From: Paludibacter sp.
GTDB taxonomy: Bacteria > Bacteroidota > Bacteroidia > Bacteroidales > Paludibacteraceae
Direction of reading: 5' to 3'
NCBI GenBank assembly: GCA_028710415.1
Contig: JAQTUE010000011.1
Location: 1-64,000 of the forward strand
DNA length: 64,000 nucleotides
Within the stretch, counting starts at the first letter, position 1, and every line of letters begins with the position of its first letter. The notes beneath the pieces were generated by a model. That model searched no databases and was not told the DNA's origin. It was given only the letters and a program-made list of their open reading frames with translations. Shown piece by piece: positions 25,986 to 35,547 of this stretch. The position numbers were made by a program, and so were the translations under genes.

Positions 25986-27689
25986 ATGAAGCAAACCCTC
26001 ATAACAGTATTTTTTACTTTTGCAATGCTATCAACTTATGCTCAGGATATTCCTGAGCATATTTCATATACGCGGATTTATGATTACCTGGATGAACTGG
26101 CGACGGACGGGTTAATAGACCTGAATTCGGTAGCAAAGCCTTTTTCAAGGACTTTTATAGCCGGGAAGCTATTAGAGGCGCAGGCGCAAAAGAAACAACT
26201 GAATAATCGCCAACAGGATGACCTTACCTTTTTCCTGAATGAATTTGCATTGGAACAGGATAAACTTCCTGACTCCAAACTGAACCTTGCTAAGAACAAC
26301 CAACTCACCCTGGGTTTAGTACAACCTGCATTTACGTATCGGGATACATTGTTTCGTGCACGGATAACGCCAATCCTGGGAATGACTATCACCGGAAATA
26401 GAAACGGTACCTTGATTAAACGTTGGTATGGGGCGGATTTACAGACTATGATCGGGAAACATTTGAGTATCTATGGCAGTCTGCGGGATATTTCGGTTGA
26501 TGGACCATTATTAGCCAGACCAACTTATTTAAATGATTATCCGGGGTATGAATACAAGGAATCAACTGCCGGAGGTGATTTTAGCGATTCACGTGGTGGC
26601 ATTAAATACTCCTGGAACTGGGGTTCAATTGGGTTGGTAAAAGATAATGTTATCTGGGGTGATAACTTTCATGGATCGAATATCCTTTCAGGAAGGACAC
26701 CTTCCTTTCCAATGTTGACATTGCATCTGAAACCTGCGAAATGGTTCGAAATGCAATATTTCCATGGGTGGCTGGTATCGAATGAGATCGATTCAACACG
26801 ATACTATATGGATAATCTTGGAGGAAAGCATTTCCGCATGTCAAACAAGTTTATTTCAGCGAATATGTTTACCTTTATTCCTGTTCGTAATTTAAATTTA
26901 TCCATTGGGAATTCAATTATCTATGCGGAAGAGAATGATCAGCCGGCTTATTATATTCCAATTGCATTTTATAAATCCATAGATCATACCCTGACAAAAG
27001 GCTTAAATCTGGAAAATCAAAATTCGCAGGTATTTATGAATCTCAGTTCCCGTAATATTAAACATCTGCATTTGTTTACTTCCATTTATTCGGATGAGAT
27101 AAGCTGGAGCCGGTTCCTGCCATCCAGTAAGGAAAAGAATCCGGTTTCAGTAAAAGCAGGAGCAAGCCTGAGCAACTTCCTAATTGAAAATTTATCGGTG
27201 ACAGGAGAATTCACACGAACAAATATCATCAATTACAAGCATTCGATTCCTGCCATTACCTGGGCTTCAAATGGATACAACCTGGGAAGTTATCTGGATG
27301 ATAATTCACAGGAAATTTACCTTGCCTTGAAATATAAACCAATACGTGGATTAGACCTAAGCCTGTCGTATGTGGATGCAAAACATGGGAATGAATATAA
27401 TTATGTCCGTAATGGGCATGCCATTGAAAATATTATCAGTCAACCGGTGATGGGTGAAATTACGTGGAGTAATAAAACTGTTGGATTCAATGCCCAGTAT
27501 GAAGTTACGAATAATGCCTATGCTATTATCAATGTGGCATATTCTGATATACGTGGTTATGATTTAAGCTCCACTCCAATTATCGGGGAAGTACGGGAAA
27601 CTGCACAGGGTTATTTGAATTTATTTACCCCTGCATACCTGCAGGGTAAGAATACGACTGTCACAGTAGGATTCAGTTTTGGGTTCTAA
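25986..27689 (+). CDS. capsule assembly Wzi family outer-membrane protein
   Basis: A 567-residue protein with a signal peptide (MKQTLITVFFTFAMLSTYAQ). It is followed by the short helix-rich N-terminus DYLDELATDGLIDLNSVAKPFSR and then a long run of alternating beta strands of the Wzi / Cap_assem type beta-barrel, ending in aromatic F (VTVGFSFGF). In E. coli, Wzi is a lectin that attaches capsule to the outer membrane. In Bacteroidota the family is broad and a capsule role is inferred. Start ATG 25986 is used; the TTG 6 bp upstream is less likely. The gene stands alone rather than inside a capsule cluster. Confidence 0.8.
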   Translation: MKQTLITVFFTFAMLSTYAQDIPEHISYTRIYDYLDELATDGLIDLNSVAKPFSRTFIAGKLLEAQAQKKQLNNRQQDDLTFFLNEFALEQDKLPDSKLNLAKNNQLTLGLVQPAFTYRDTLFRARITPILGMTITGNRNGTLIKRWYGADLQTMIGKHLSIYGSLRDISVDGPLLARPTYLNDYPGYEYKESTAGGDFSDSRGGIKYSWNWGSIGLVKDNVIWGDNFHGSNILSGRTPSFPMLTLHLKPAKWFEMQYFHGWLVSNEIDSTRYYMDNLGGKHFRMSNKFISANMFTFIPVRNLNLSIGNSIIYAEENDQPAYYIPIAFYKSIDHTLTKGLNLENQNSQVFMNLSSRNIKHLHLFTSIYSDEISWSRFLPSSKEKNPVSVKAGASLSNFLIENLSVTGEFTRTNIINYKHSIPAITWASNGYNLGSYLDDNSQEIYLALKYKPIRGLDLSLSYVDAKHGNEYNYVRNGHAIENIISQPVMGEITWSNKTVGFNAQYEVTNNAYAIINVAYSDIRGYDLSSTPIIGEVRETAQGYLNLFTPAYLQGKNTTVTVGFSFGF

Positions 27690-27705
27690 AATACCCAAAA
27701 AATAC

Positions 27706-27713
27706 TAATTTTG
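27706..27713 (+). promoter_or_regulatory. -7 box (TAATTTTG) upstream of coaE
   Basis: An exact TAnnTTTG 88 bp before the coaE start. The predicted leader is about 80 nt. Confidence 0.5.
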
Positions 27714-27800
27714 GCAAACTGTTGAACCGTAGAAAGAGTTTTGTTGTTTCATTTTTAAAAGAATTAATCTCTATTCCAACTTTTACACTAATTACATTCA

Positions 27801-28445
27801 ATGCAAAGACCTCTCATCATAGGGATAACCGGTGGAATAGGCAGTGGCAAATCAACACTGTCAGGATTGCTTCGTGCAGAAGGTTATTCTGTCTACGATA
27901 CGGATTTAGAAGCCCGCAGACTCCAAAATGAACATTCGACCATGAGGAAAAAAATTGTGGATTTGTTTGGAAAAGATATATATACAGAGCAAGGATTAAA
28001 CCGTTCAGCTTTAGGAAAAATAGTTTTTGCGAAGCCTGAATTACTAGTGAAATTAAATTCAATCGTCCATCCTATGGTGATGGAAGACTTTAATAATTGG
28101 GTTGTGAATAGATTTCCCAAGAAGATGTTATTTATCGAGTCAGCTATATTATATGAAAGTGGATTTAATAAACTGGTTGATAAGGTTATCTTAATTACTG
28201 CTGATGAAGATGTTCGCATTGAACGGGTAGTAAAAAGAGATGGAATAACCCCTGATCATGTTCGAGCACGGATGTCCCATCAATTGCCGGAAGCTGAGAA
28301 AATGCTCCGGGCTGACTTTGTGATTCATTCAGATGATAATCAACCTTTATTAGGGAAGATACGGAAAATAATAGTGGAACTTTTGGAAATAAGAACTCAA
28401 AAAATAAACGAGGCTATCTCTTCCGGAGATAACCTCGTTTATTGA
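27801..28445 (+). CDS. coaE: dephospho-CoA kinase
   Basis: A 214-residue cytoplasmic P-loop kinase that phosphorylates the 3'-hydroxyl of dephospho-CoA in the last step of coenzyme A synthesis. Walker A is GITGGIGSGKST at residues 8-19. The CoA-binding region has YDTDLEARRL. The DEPHOSPHO-CoA kinase core continues with SIVHPMV, then VIHSDDN near the C-terminus. It is about 10-15 residues longer than typical family members; its last 12 codons double as a transcription terminator stem for the convergent gene. Confidence 0.95.
   Translation: MQRPLIIGITGGIGSGKSTLSGLLRAEGYSVYDTDLEARRLQNEHSTMRKKIVDLFGKDIYTEQGLNRSALGKIVFAKPELLVKLNSIVHPMVMEDFNNWVVNRFPKKMLFIESAILYESGFNKLVDKVILITADEDVRIERVVKRDGITPDHVRARMSHQLPEAEKMLRADFVIHSDDNQPLLGKIRKIIVELLEIRTQKINEAISSGDNLVY
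28399..28440 (-). terminator. terminator of the DPP III gene, inside the coaE coding end
   Basis: AAACGAGG (28406-28413) pairs with CCTCGTTT (28433-28440), with inner TATCTC/GAGATA pairs. On the minus strand the stem is followed by ATTTTTTG. It lies wholly within the last codons of coaE. Confidence 0.8.
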
Positions 28446-28461
28446 AGTGCTTTTCCAATCC

Positions 28462-30501
28462 TTAATTATAGGTAGGCAAAGTTGAATAATCCTTCGAATA
28501 CCGTAAATGTTGATCAACATATCCTTCGGTATACGATATAGAAACATCAATAATTTCACCCTTCTCATTTTTTACCAACGTATAAACCGGGTTTACAAAT
28601 CCCCGGTAGGGTGCTAAATGAAGTTTTTTGTAACGCTCCAATACTTCTGCATGCAAGGTTTGATTGACTTTAACACCATATTTTTCTACTAAAGTTTTAC
28701 CTCCTTCAAAATCACCGGTTGATTTAATACGTTGTATTTCTGCCAGTAATTCTCCAAACAAAGTACGCAGTTTTTTATAATCATTGATTACGACATAGGT
28801 TTTACTATCCCGTTTTACCATTTCAATTACTTTATCGGCTTTCCCCTTTTCAAAAACCCAGGAAGCTATGAGTTGACGGTTGCGCATATGAGCTTCTTCA
28901 ATGTTTTTATCAGGTTGTATACGTGTTAGCTGAGTCATCAGGCCATTCATTATGAACGAATAATACTCCGCCTTGTAAGCTTCTTTATCCGGAAGTAAAC
29001 CTAACTCAGTCATTTTAGGATCGCCCATATAATACAATCCGAACAAATCGGCACGGGCTTCCTCAATGGTGGAACCATATGCTTTCAGGGCATCGGGATC
29101 AATACCCGGAAGTAATTTTCCTGAACCATGACCCAGGCATTCATGCAGGTCGGTATGCAAATTGTTAGTCAGGGAAGCAAAGTCCTTAGCACGTTTACGT
29201 TCTACATCACTCCACATAAACTCTTCTGTAAATCCATTCCCCAGGGATGCCTGGTCATAAGCTTCGGTAATGTTTTCAATGGTCACTGATTTTGAACCAT
29301 GTTCATGGCGTATCCAGTTCGAATTAGGCAAGTTTACACCTATTGGAGTTGCCGGATAACAATCTCCGGCTAATATGGCGGCTGTAATCACTTTAGCAGA
29401 AACACCCTTCACAGTTTCTTTTTTGAAGCGGGTATCTACCGGGGAGTTATCCTCAAACCATTGGGCATTGGCACTGATTATTTCAGTACGTTTGGTTGCT
29501 TCTATATTCTTAAAGTTGACAATTGATTCCCAGCTTGCTTTCATACCCAGCGGGTCACCGTAGGTTTCTGTAAATCCATTTACGAAATCAACCTGTGAAT
29601 TAAGGTCTTCAACCCAATTGATTGAATACTCATCGTATTTTTTAAGATCACCGGTACGATAAAACTCAATCAACGAACTAATCACATCGAGCTGTTTATC
29701 ATTTTCAGTTACTTTAGCAGCTTTCTCCAACCAACCAACAATTCGGGAGATTGCAGTACTATAGAGGCCTCCAACCTTGTATGTTTTCTCAACTAATATT
29801 CCTTTTTCCTTGACCAGTTTGCTATTTAAACCATAAGAAACCGGGGTGCTGTCGTTTGGATCTTTCATCTTTCCATAAAATGCTTCCACTTCCTGTTGCG
29901 TAACGCCTTCGTAATAATTATTTGCAGAAGTTTTAATCAGATCAACTCCTTCAGCCTGATTGGTACGTTTTGGATAAACTTTCGGGTCAAAAAGGATAGG
30001 AGTAAGCTTAGTGAGGAGCATATCCACTGATTCTCCTTTTGAAAGGGGTAATTTCGTTGAAGCAATGCTTTTCACCACTTTCGCAAAATAGGCAGAAGAA
30101 AATTCGGGAATGAATTTATCTTCGGAATAGTGGTGATGAATGCCATTACCCATCCAGACACGTTTTAAATAAGTTGTCAGATGATTGAAATCCGTTGATT
30201 TACGGTCTCCTTTATAATTTAAATAGACTGCTTCCAGGGTTCGACGTACACATAAATTGTGTTTGTTGTTTTGATCATATAATATGTCCCTGCCTTCGAG
30301 AGCAGCCTGATTCAAATAATACACCAGCTCTTTTTGTTTCAGACTCAACTTCTCAAAATCGGGAACACGATAACGCAGTATTTCGATATCGGCAAATTTA
30401 TCAACCGAATACCTGAAATCCTCCATACGAGGTGTAGTTACTTTTTCAGCACCACAAGACATTAGAATACCTGTCATAATAATTAGAATTACTTTTTTCA
30501 T
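28462..30501 (-). CDS. dipeptidyl-peptidase III family (M49) lipoprotein
   Basis: A 679-residue zinc exopeptidase that removes dipeptides from peptide N-termini. The N-terminus carries a lipobox (LMSCG), so it is membrane-anchored. The M49 signature is HECLGH near residue 451, the Bacteroides-type variant of HELLGH, followed some 25 residues later by the zinc-ligand motif EEARAD. The upstream half contains the family's substrate-cleft region (NSNWIRHEHGSKSV). The gene ends 17 bp from coaE on the other strand, and its terminator overlaps coaE. With the M3 peptidase it gives the cell exported peptide-trimming capacity. Confidence 0.9.
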   Translation of the reverse strand: MKKVILIIMTGILMSCGAEKVTTPRMEDFRYSVDKFADIEILRYRVPDFEKLSLKQKELVYYLNQAALEGRDILYDQNNKHNLCVRRTLEAVYLNYKGDRKSTDFNHLTTYLKRVWMGNGIHHHYSEDKFIPEFSSAYFAKVVKSIASTKLPLSKGESVDMLLTKLTPILFDPKVYPKRTNQAEGVDLIKTSANNYYEGVTQQEVEAFYGKMKDPNDSTPVSYGLNSKLVKEKGILVEKTYKVGGLYSTAISRIVGWLEKAAKVTENDKQLDVISSLIEFYRTGDLKKYDEYSINWVEDLNSQVDFVNGFTETYGDPLGMKASWESIVNFKNIEATKRTEIISANAQWFEDNSPVDTRFKKETVKGVSAKVITAAILAGDCYPATPIGVNLPNSNWIRHEHGSKSVTIENITEAYDQASLGNGFTEEFMWSDVERKRAKDFASLTNNLHTDLHECLGHGSGKLLPGIDPDALKAYGSTIEEARADLFGLYYMGDPKMTELGLLPDKEAYKAEYYSFIMNGLMTQLTRIQPDKNIEEAHMRNRQLIASWVFEKGKADKVIEMVKRDSKTYVVINDYKKLRTLFGELLAEIQRIKSTGDFEGGKTLVEKYGVKVNQTLHAEVLERYKKLHLAPYRGFVNPVYTLVKNEKGEIIDVSISYTEGYVDQHLRYSKDYSTLPTYN

Positions 30502-30507
30502 AAGGTA

Positions 30508-30545
30508 TGAATTGCACGAATTAGAACGCGAATTGCACGAATTAA
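30508..30545. repeat. short direct repeats (GAATTGCACGAATTA)
   Basis: GAATTGCACGAATTAG and CGAATTGCACGAATTAAG occur back to back just upstream of the DPP III start. Similar ACGAATTA units occur at 16969-16999 upstream of the FAD/Fe-S gene. Confidence 0.6.
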
Positions 30546-30627
30546 GAGCAAAAATAGATATAATTTCAATTCATTTTACAAATCACAATTATTAATTGTT
30601 CATTATTAATTATTAATTGCTTATGAT

Positions 30628-30635
30628 TACCTTTG
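30628..30635 (+). promoter_or_regulatory. -7 box (TACCTTTG) overlapping the start region of the helicase gene
   Basis: An exact TAnnTTTG ending only 4 bp before the ATG at 30640. If used, the transcript would be almost or fully leaderless. Confidence 0.45.
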
Positions 30636-30639
30636 CAGG

Positions 30640-32067
30640 ATGTTACAGAATTTTATTGCCGAACGTATAAAGGCTCAACTTCCGTTTGAAGCAAACGAAC
30701 AACAGATTCAACTGTTGGACGCTTTAGGCAGTTTCCTTATGTCGACAGATAAAGAGAAACTGTTCCTGTTAAAAGGATACGCCGGAACGGGAAAAACATC
30801 GGTAATCAGTGCATTGGTAAGGGCATTGAACGAACTGAAACAGAAAACAATACTGATGGCTCCTACCGGAAGGGCGGCAAAGGTTATCTCGGGTTATTCC
30901 GGCTACCCGGCATTTACGATTCATAAGAAAATATACCGTCAAAAGTCCATGTCGGAGTTTCGTTTCCAACTGGCCGATAACCTGAGCACCCATACACTTT
31001 TTATTGTTGATGAGGCCTCCATGATTTCCAATTCAGGAACGGAAACTACCTTTGGATCAGGCCGGTTACTGGATGATTTAATCCAATTTGTTTATGGCTC
31101 TGATGGTTGCAGTCTGTTACTATTGGGTGATACAGCGCAGCTCCCTCCAGTCATGCAGCCTTATAGCCCGGCGCTGGAAAAAGAGAACTTATTGGGTTAT
31201 GGATTAAAAGTATTTGAATTTACTTTAACCCAAGTGGTACGCCAGGCGTTGGAAAGCGGCATTTTGCATAATGCGACCTTCCTTCGCCAGCAACTTACGG
31301 AGGAACGAACAACAGAATTCCCAAGTTTTGACCTGACGGGTTTTGACGATATCCGGAAACTGAACGGCATGGATTTAATTGATGAAATACAGAAAGCCTA
31401 TGATGGAGTAGGAGTGGAGGATACTATTGTTGTTACCCGTTCAAATAAAAGGGCGAATATATATAATAATGGCATACGGGCCCGGGTCATGATGAAGGAA
31501 GAAGAACTGACAAACGGAGATTTGTTGATGGTAACCCGGAATAATTATTTTTGGAACAAGCCGTATAAAGAAATTGATTTTATTGCCAACGGTGATATTC
31601 TTCAGGTTGTCAGGGTGAAAAGATACCATGACATTTATGATTTCAGGTTTGTTGATTTGACCTTGCGATCGTTGGATTTTGACTGGGAAATCGATGCCCG
31701 CATTTGGCTCGATTCATTACAATCGGAGTCACCCACCCAAATGAATGAAATGACAAACAAATTATTTGAAGCTGTCGGGGAAGACTATCCTGAGATTACA
31801 ACGAAACGTGAGAAGTTTAAAAAGATATTTGAAAATGAGTATTATAATGCTTTACAGGTAAAATTTGCCTATGCAGTTACTTGTCATAAAGCCCAAGGGG
31901 GACAATGGAAGAAAGTATTTATAGATCCGGGTCAGGTTGCAGAGGATCAGATAAACAGTGATTTTTACCGTTGGATTTATACTGCGTTAACCAGAGCCAC
32001 TGAAACTGTATTTTTGGTAAATTTTCCTAATAAAGCATTTGAAACAGAAAAAATAACTATCAACTGA
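30640..32067 (+). CDS. RecD-like ATP-dependent DNA helicase (superfamily 1)
   Basis: A 475-residue single-polypeptide helicase. Walker A is KGYAGTGKTS near residue 50, motif Ia MAPTGRAAKVIS, Walker B LFIVDEASMIS, motif III LLLLGDTAQLPPV, motif IV VVTRSNKRAN, and the C-terminal UvrD-like part has AVTCHKAQGGQWKKVFID and WIYTALTRATE. It is a compact RecD/Pif1-like enzyme without RecBC partners nearby, so 5'-3' unwinding in repair or replication is inferred. The start ATG lies very close to a -7 box, with no obvious ribosome-binding site. Confidence 0.9.
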   Translation: MLQNFIAERIKAQLPFEANEQQIQLLDALGSFLMSTDKEKLFLLKGYAGTGKTSVISALVRALNELKQKTILMAPTGRAAKVISGYSGYPAFTIHKKIYRQKSMSEFRFQLADNLSTHTLFIVDEASMISNSGTETTFGSGRLLDDLIQFVYGSDGCSLLLLGDTAQLPPVMQPYSPALEKENLLGYGLKVFEFTLTQVVRQALESGILHNATFLRQQLTEERTTEFPSFDLTGFDDIRKLNGMDLIDEIQKAYDGVGVEDTIVVTRSNKRANIYNNGIRARVMMKEEELTNGDLLMVTRNNYFWNKPYKEIDFIANGDILQVVRVKRYHDIYDFRFVDLTLRSLDFDWEIDARIWLDSLQSESPTQMNEMTNKLFEAVGEDYPEITTKREKFKKIFENEYYNALQVKFAYAVTCHKAQGGQWKKVFIDPGQVAEDQINSDFYRWIYTALTRATETVFLVNFPNKAFETEKITIN

Positions 32068-32089
32068 TAACTAACTTGTCAAAACTGTT

Positions 32090-32097
32090 TATCTTTG
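32090..32097 (+). promoter_or_regulatory. -7 box (TATCTTTG) for the lipoprotein/DUF5723 pair
   Basis: An exact TAnnTTTG. The predicted leader of about 60 nt reaches ATG 32163, the start of the lipoprotein signal. Confidence 0.5.
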
Positions 32098-32162
32098 GCA
32101 AGCTATGGCAGGCAAGAACTTAAATGCCCTTAATCTTCCTAAAAAAATCACTCTGTAACTGC

Positions 32163-33863
32163 ATGAATTTAAGATTCTTTATTCTCGTTTTTATTTCCTT
32201 TTCTGTCTTTTTAGTTTCCTGTGAGGCCGATATTGATCTACAAAACATTTCCAATGAAGTAAGTTTGCACCCTGATTTGATAGTCCCAATCGGCTCTGCC
32301 AGTTTAACTTTAGGTCAGATTATTTCAAATAATGATCCTACAAAACAATTTTTAATAGGAGATAATTCAGAGATTAGTTATTTACGTTTTGAAAGTTATG
32401 AATACCCAATACCGGCTTTTAATTTTCTTAAAAATTCACAGGAATTAACCAGAAATATCAATTTAACTCCCGTTGGTGCACCAATACCTCCCTATTTTAC
32501 ATTGCCTCCAATTACCGATAATGTTATAGTTAACTTAGGAATCAACTCAAATAATGAGAATCGAATTGACAGTTTGCTTGTAAAATCTGCCACTATCAGC
32601 ATGATTGTTGATGTAAGCTCTGATTTAAGAAGTATTAGTCCATCAAATCTGAATTTCTCCATCGTTTTCCCAAATGGACAAATAAGAATGCTAAATGGAA
32701 AATCAAATATAGTAACCTGTACGCCAGGTGGCTATGGAATGATTAATAATATTCCAATCTCTGATTTTATGTTGAATACATCAGGTGCAGAAAGTGGAAT
32801 CCCCATTCAAATCCTGATTGAAGCAAAAACAGGTGCACTGCCTATAATTTTAACACCGACTACGGCCATTACCTGCAAAATCAATTTCACAAAATTGGAT
32901 TATTCAGTTGTTTATGGAAGTTTTAAATCCAGTTTAAATATACCAATACCACTTGAACAACGAATTGATCTTGATAAAGATTTACCTAATGGATTAATAA
33001 AGTTTGCTAATCCTCAGGTCTTTATTACAGCTACAAGCAATGTAGGTGCGTATTTAAATTTTCAGATTGATTACATTAAAGCTTTCTTAAGTACTAATCA
33101 GAATCTTACTCCTGTTTATGCTAATTTTAATGGAAAACAATCTACTGATATTGGATTAGGAAGAAAACCTAAAATTCCTGGAGATACCATTAGAATTCCT
33201 TTACGTACCCTTGATAAAGACTGGGGCGATACAAATTTGTTATTTGAAAATGAGTCAAAACCAGATATGTTGGAGTATCAATTTTCTGCAAAAATTGATC
33301 CAACAATCAGAATTGATGATAAAACACCAGACTTTCTGACCTCAGATGCTAAGATTAAAGTAGATGTTAAAACTGTTGTTCCATTAAATTTTACCAAAGG
33401 CAGTTATTATGAATTTAAGGATTCAATTACAAATGTATTTTTATTGTTATCGAATGCATTGAATCAAAATCTCTACACTGATATAACTTATACGGCATTA
33501 ATATTGAATATTAGTAATGGACTTCCTGTAAAAACAACATTTACATTTGATTTGATTGATTCAGTTGGAAAAGTATTGCCAACCACCTTTGAAAAAAAAT
33601 ATGTAATTGAAGCCGGTAAAGTGGATGCAAATGGATTGGTACAACCCGGAAAAGAAACAAAGCAGACCTTGCAGATAGCAGTGAGCAAAGAACAATTGTC
33701 AACACTTAAAAAGGCCAAATCCATAGCTTATAAAGTCAGGATTGAAGGTGCAGATATAAATTCAAATATTCATTTTACAAAATTAAATACATTTGATTTA
33801 AAGGTCGGATTGTTTGTAAAAGGAGAAATAAATACAACAATAGGCACGAAAACTCAAAAATGA
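32163..33863 (+). CDS. lipoprotein of unknown function paired with a DUF5723 barrel
   Basis: A 566-residue protein not recognised by name. The start is set at ATG 32163 because it gives a clean lipoprotein signal (MNLRFFILVFISFSVFLVSC); the longer in-frame start at 32124 would add residues before it. The mature protein is beta-rich, with Asn/Thr/Ile/Pro-heavy strands and no catalytic motif seen. Several segments (for example LNFSIVFPNGQIRML and IPIPLEQRIDLDKDLPNGLIKF) suggest repeated immunoglobulin-like sandwiches. It ends 11 bp before a DUF5723 gene on the same strand, so the two are co-transcribed and probably work together at the outer membrane. Confidence 0.7.
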   Translation: MNLRFFILVFISFSVFLVSCEADIDLQNISNEVSLHPDLIVPIGSASLTLGQIISNNDPTKQFLIGDNSEISYLRFESYEYPIPAFNFLKNSQELTRNINLTPVGAPIPPYFTLPPITDNVIVNLGINSNNENRIDSLLVKSATISMIVDVSSDLRSISPSNLNFSIVFPNGQIRMLNGKSNIVTCTPGGYGMINNIPISDFMLNTSGAESGIPIQILIEAKTGALPIILTPTTAITCKINFTKLDYSVVYGSFKSSLNIPIPLEQRIDLDKDLPNGLIKFANPQVFITATSNVGAYLNFQIDYIKAFLSTNQNLTPVYANFNGKQSTDIGLGRKPKIPGDTIRIPLRTLDKDWGDTNLLFENESKPDMLEYQFSAKIDPTIRIDDKTPDFLTSDAKIKVDVKTVVPLNFTKGSYYEFKDSITNVFLLLSNALNQNLYTDITYTALILNISNGLPVKTTFTFDLIDSVGKVLPTTFEKKYVIEAGKVDANGLVQPGKETKQTLQIAVSKEQLSTLKKAKSIAYKVRIEGADINSNIHFTKLNTFDLKVGLFVKGEINTTIGTKTQK

Positions 33864-33874
33864 GCTATTTGTAA

Positions 33875-35392
33875 ATGAGACTTAAATTAAACCTGTTTCT
33901 TTTGTTGATGATAAGTAATGCAACTCTTTTCATCAAGGCACAGCAAGTGAGTACGCTTTATTTCATGAAAGATGTTCCGGTGCGCCATTTCCTAAACCCA
34001 TCATTCCAACCTGAAACTGATTATTATCTGAGCTTGCCTGTAATAGGATTTACACAGTTCGGTATTGGCAATAATTCGGTTACATTCAAAGATATTATCT
34101 TTAAAGAGAATGGGAATACGGTTTCATTTTTAAATAACCTTCAAAATGAACAACGATTTTATAATACTTTAAAATCGAATACGCTGATTCGCACAGACTT
34201 ACAAACTAACCTTCTGTCATTTGGGTTCAGGCATAAATCTGCTTATTGGACATTCTCCCTGACCGAAAAAGCAGATGGTGTATTGAATTTACCTAAAAGT
34301 ATATTTCAACTTTCATTATTTGGGACCCCTAACCTTCAAAATAATACTTTTGATTTTTCAAAAGCTGAAAGTAATTTAAGCGTATATACAGAAGCTGCAC
34401 TGGGCTATTCAAAACAGATTAATGATAATTGGCTCATTGGTGGCAAGCTGAAAATACTGCTTGGTTCAGCCAATGTTTCTAATACAAACAATAAGCTGTT
34501 ATTGGAGGCAGGTGTAGATAAGTGGACATTAAATGGAAGTGGCAATGCAAATTACTCAGGACCTATTCAGTTAAATATTGGTACGGATTATCAAACGTTT
34601 TCATACACAACACCTTCAAGTTTACCCGGCTGGTTTACCCCGTCAGGAATTGGTGCCGGAATTGATGCAGGCTTTGAATATCGTTTAAATAAAAAAATAA
34701 AACTATCTGCAGCTATAACTGATCTGGGATTTATACATTGGTCAAAAAATGTACAGAATAATCAGTATGCGATTGATTACTCTTTTAATGGAATAAAATT
34801 ATTCGATAACAGTTCAACGATTATTACATTTCAAGACATTTACAATAAACTGATTTTACAAAATGATTTGACAGATTCTATTAAAACAGAATTTAAAAAA
34901 GCTTCCAGCACAAAGTTAACTTCAAATCAATACACTACAACCACGACCGCCAAAATAAACCTGGGATTTGAGTATGAAGTGATAAAGGATAAAATCAGTT
35001 TAGGTTTACTTTCATTTTCCCAAATATTCAAAAATGTTATTGCTGAAGAAATTACAGCTTCTGTCAACACCAGACCAACTAAATGGTTGGATGCAACTAT
35101 GAGTTACTCGCTCATAAATAGCCGATTTAGTTCTATAGGTGTTGGTGTAGGCATAAAAACAGGCATTTTCCATTGGTTTATAGCTTCAGATTATATCCCG
35201 TTTCAAAAGAAGACACTGAATTTATCCGATTTTGGATCCGCTTATCCCAATATTAGAATTCCAGTACCTTATAATTCCTCAAGTTTTAATGTCTCAGCAG
35301 GATTGAACCTGGTAGTAGATAAAAAACAAAAATTATTTAGAGGGTTGCATTCTTCCAAGAACAAAAAAGATTGCAATTGTGAGTGGAAATGA
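33875..35392 (+). CDS. DUF5723 family outer-membrane beta-barrel protein
   Basis: A 505-residue protein with a signal peptide ending around FIKAQQ. The opening of the mature part, VSTLYFMKDVPVRHFLNPSFQP, matches the start of the DUF5723 / PorV-like barrels of Bacteroidota (early NPA/NPS-type motif). Alternating amphipathic strands run to the end. The last 15 residues (KLFRGLHSSKNKKDCNCEWK) are a polar tail. Function is unknown. The upstream lipoprotein gene is 11 bp away and in the same operon, suggesting a barrel plus surface or periplasmic lipoprotein complex. Confidence 0.75.
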   Translation: MRLKLNLFLLLMISNATLFIKAQQVSTLYFMKDVPVRHFLNPSFQPETDYYLSLPVIGFTQFGIGNNSVTFKDIIFKENGNTVSFLNNLQNEQRFYNTLKSNTLIRTDLQTNLLSFGFRHKSAYWTFSLTEKADGVLNLPKSIFQLSLFGTPNLQNNTFDFSKAESNLSVYTEAALGYSKQINDNWLIGGKLKILLGSANVSNTNNKLLLEAGVDKWTLNGSGNANYSGPIQLNIGTDYQTFSYTTPSSLPGWFTPSGIGAGIDAGFEYRLNKKIKLSAAITDLGFIHWSKNVQNNQYAIDYSFNGIKLFDNSSTIITFQDIYNKLILQNDLTDSIKTEFKKASSTKLTSNQYTTTTTAKINLGFEYEVIKDKISLGLLSFSQIFKNVIAEEITASVNTRPTKWLDATMSYSLINSRFSSIGVGVGIKTGIFHWFIASDYIPFQKKTLNLSDFGSAYPNIRIPVPYNSSSFNVSAGLNLVVDKKQKLFRGLHSSKNKKDCNCEWK

Positions 35393-35466
35393 ATCTAATC
35401 AGGTAAAACAGGAAAATAAATATAAAAAAAATTGAAACAAACGATGGAATTATCCATCTGTTTTAA

Positions 35467-35474
35467 TACTTTTG
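35467..35474 (+). promoter_or_regulatory. -7 box (TACTTTTG) upstream of yebC
   Basis: An exact TAnnTTTG, giving a leader of about 65 nt. Confidence 0.55.
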
Positions 35475-35547
35475 TGCACCGAAAATAATCCGGGTAACAA
35501 ATATTGTAACATAATCATTTTAAGAGAATACTTAGATAAATTAAACT

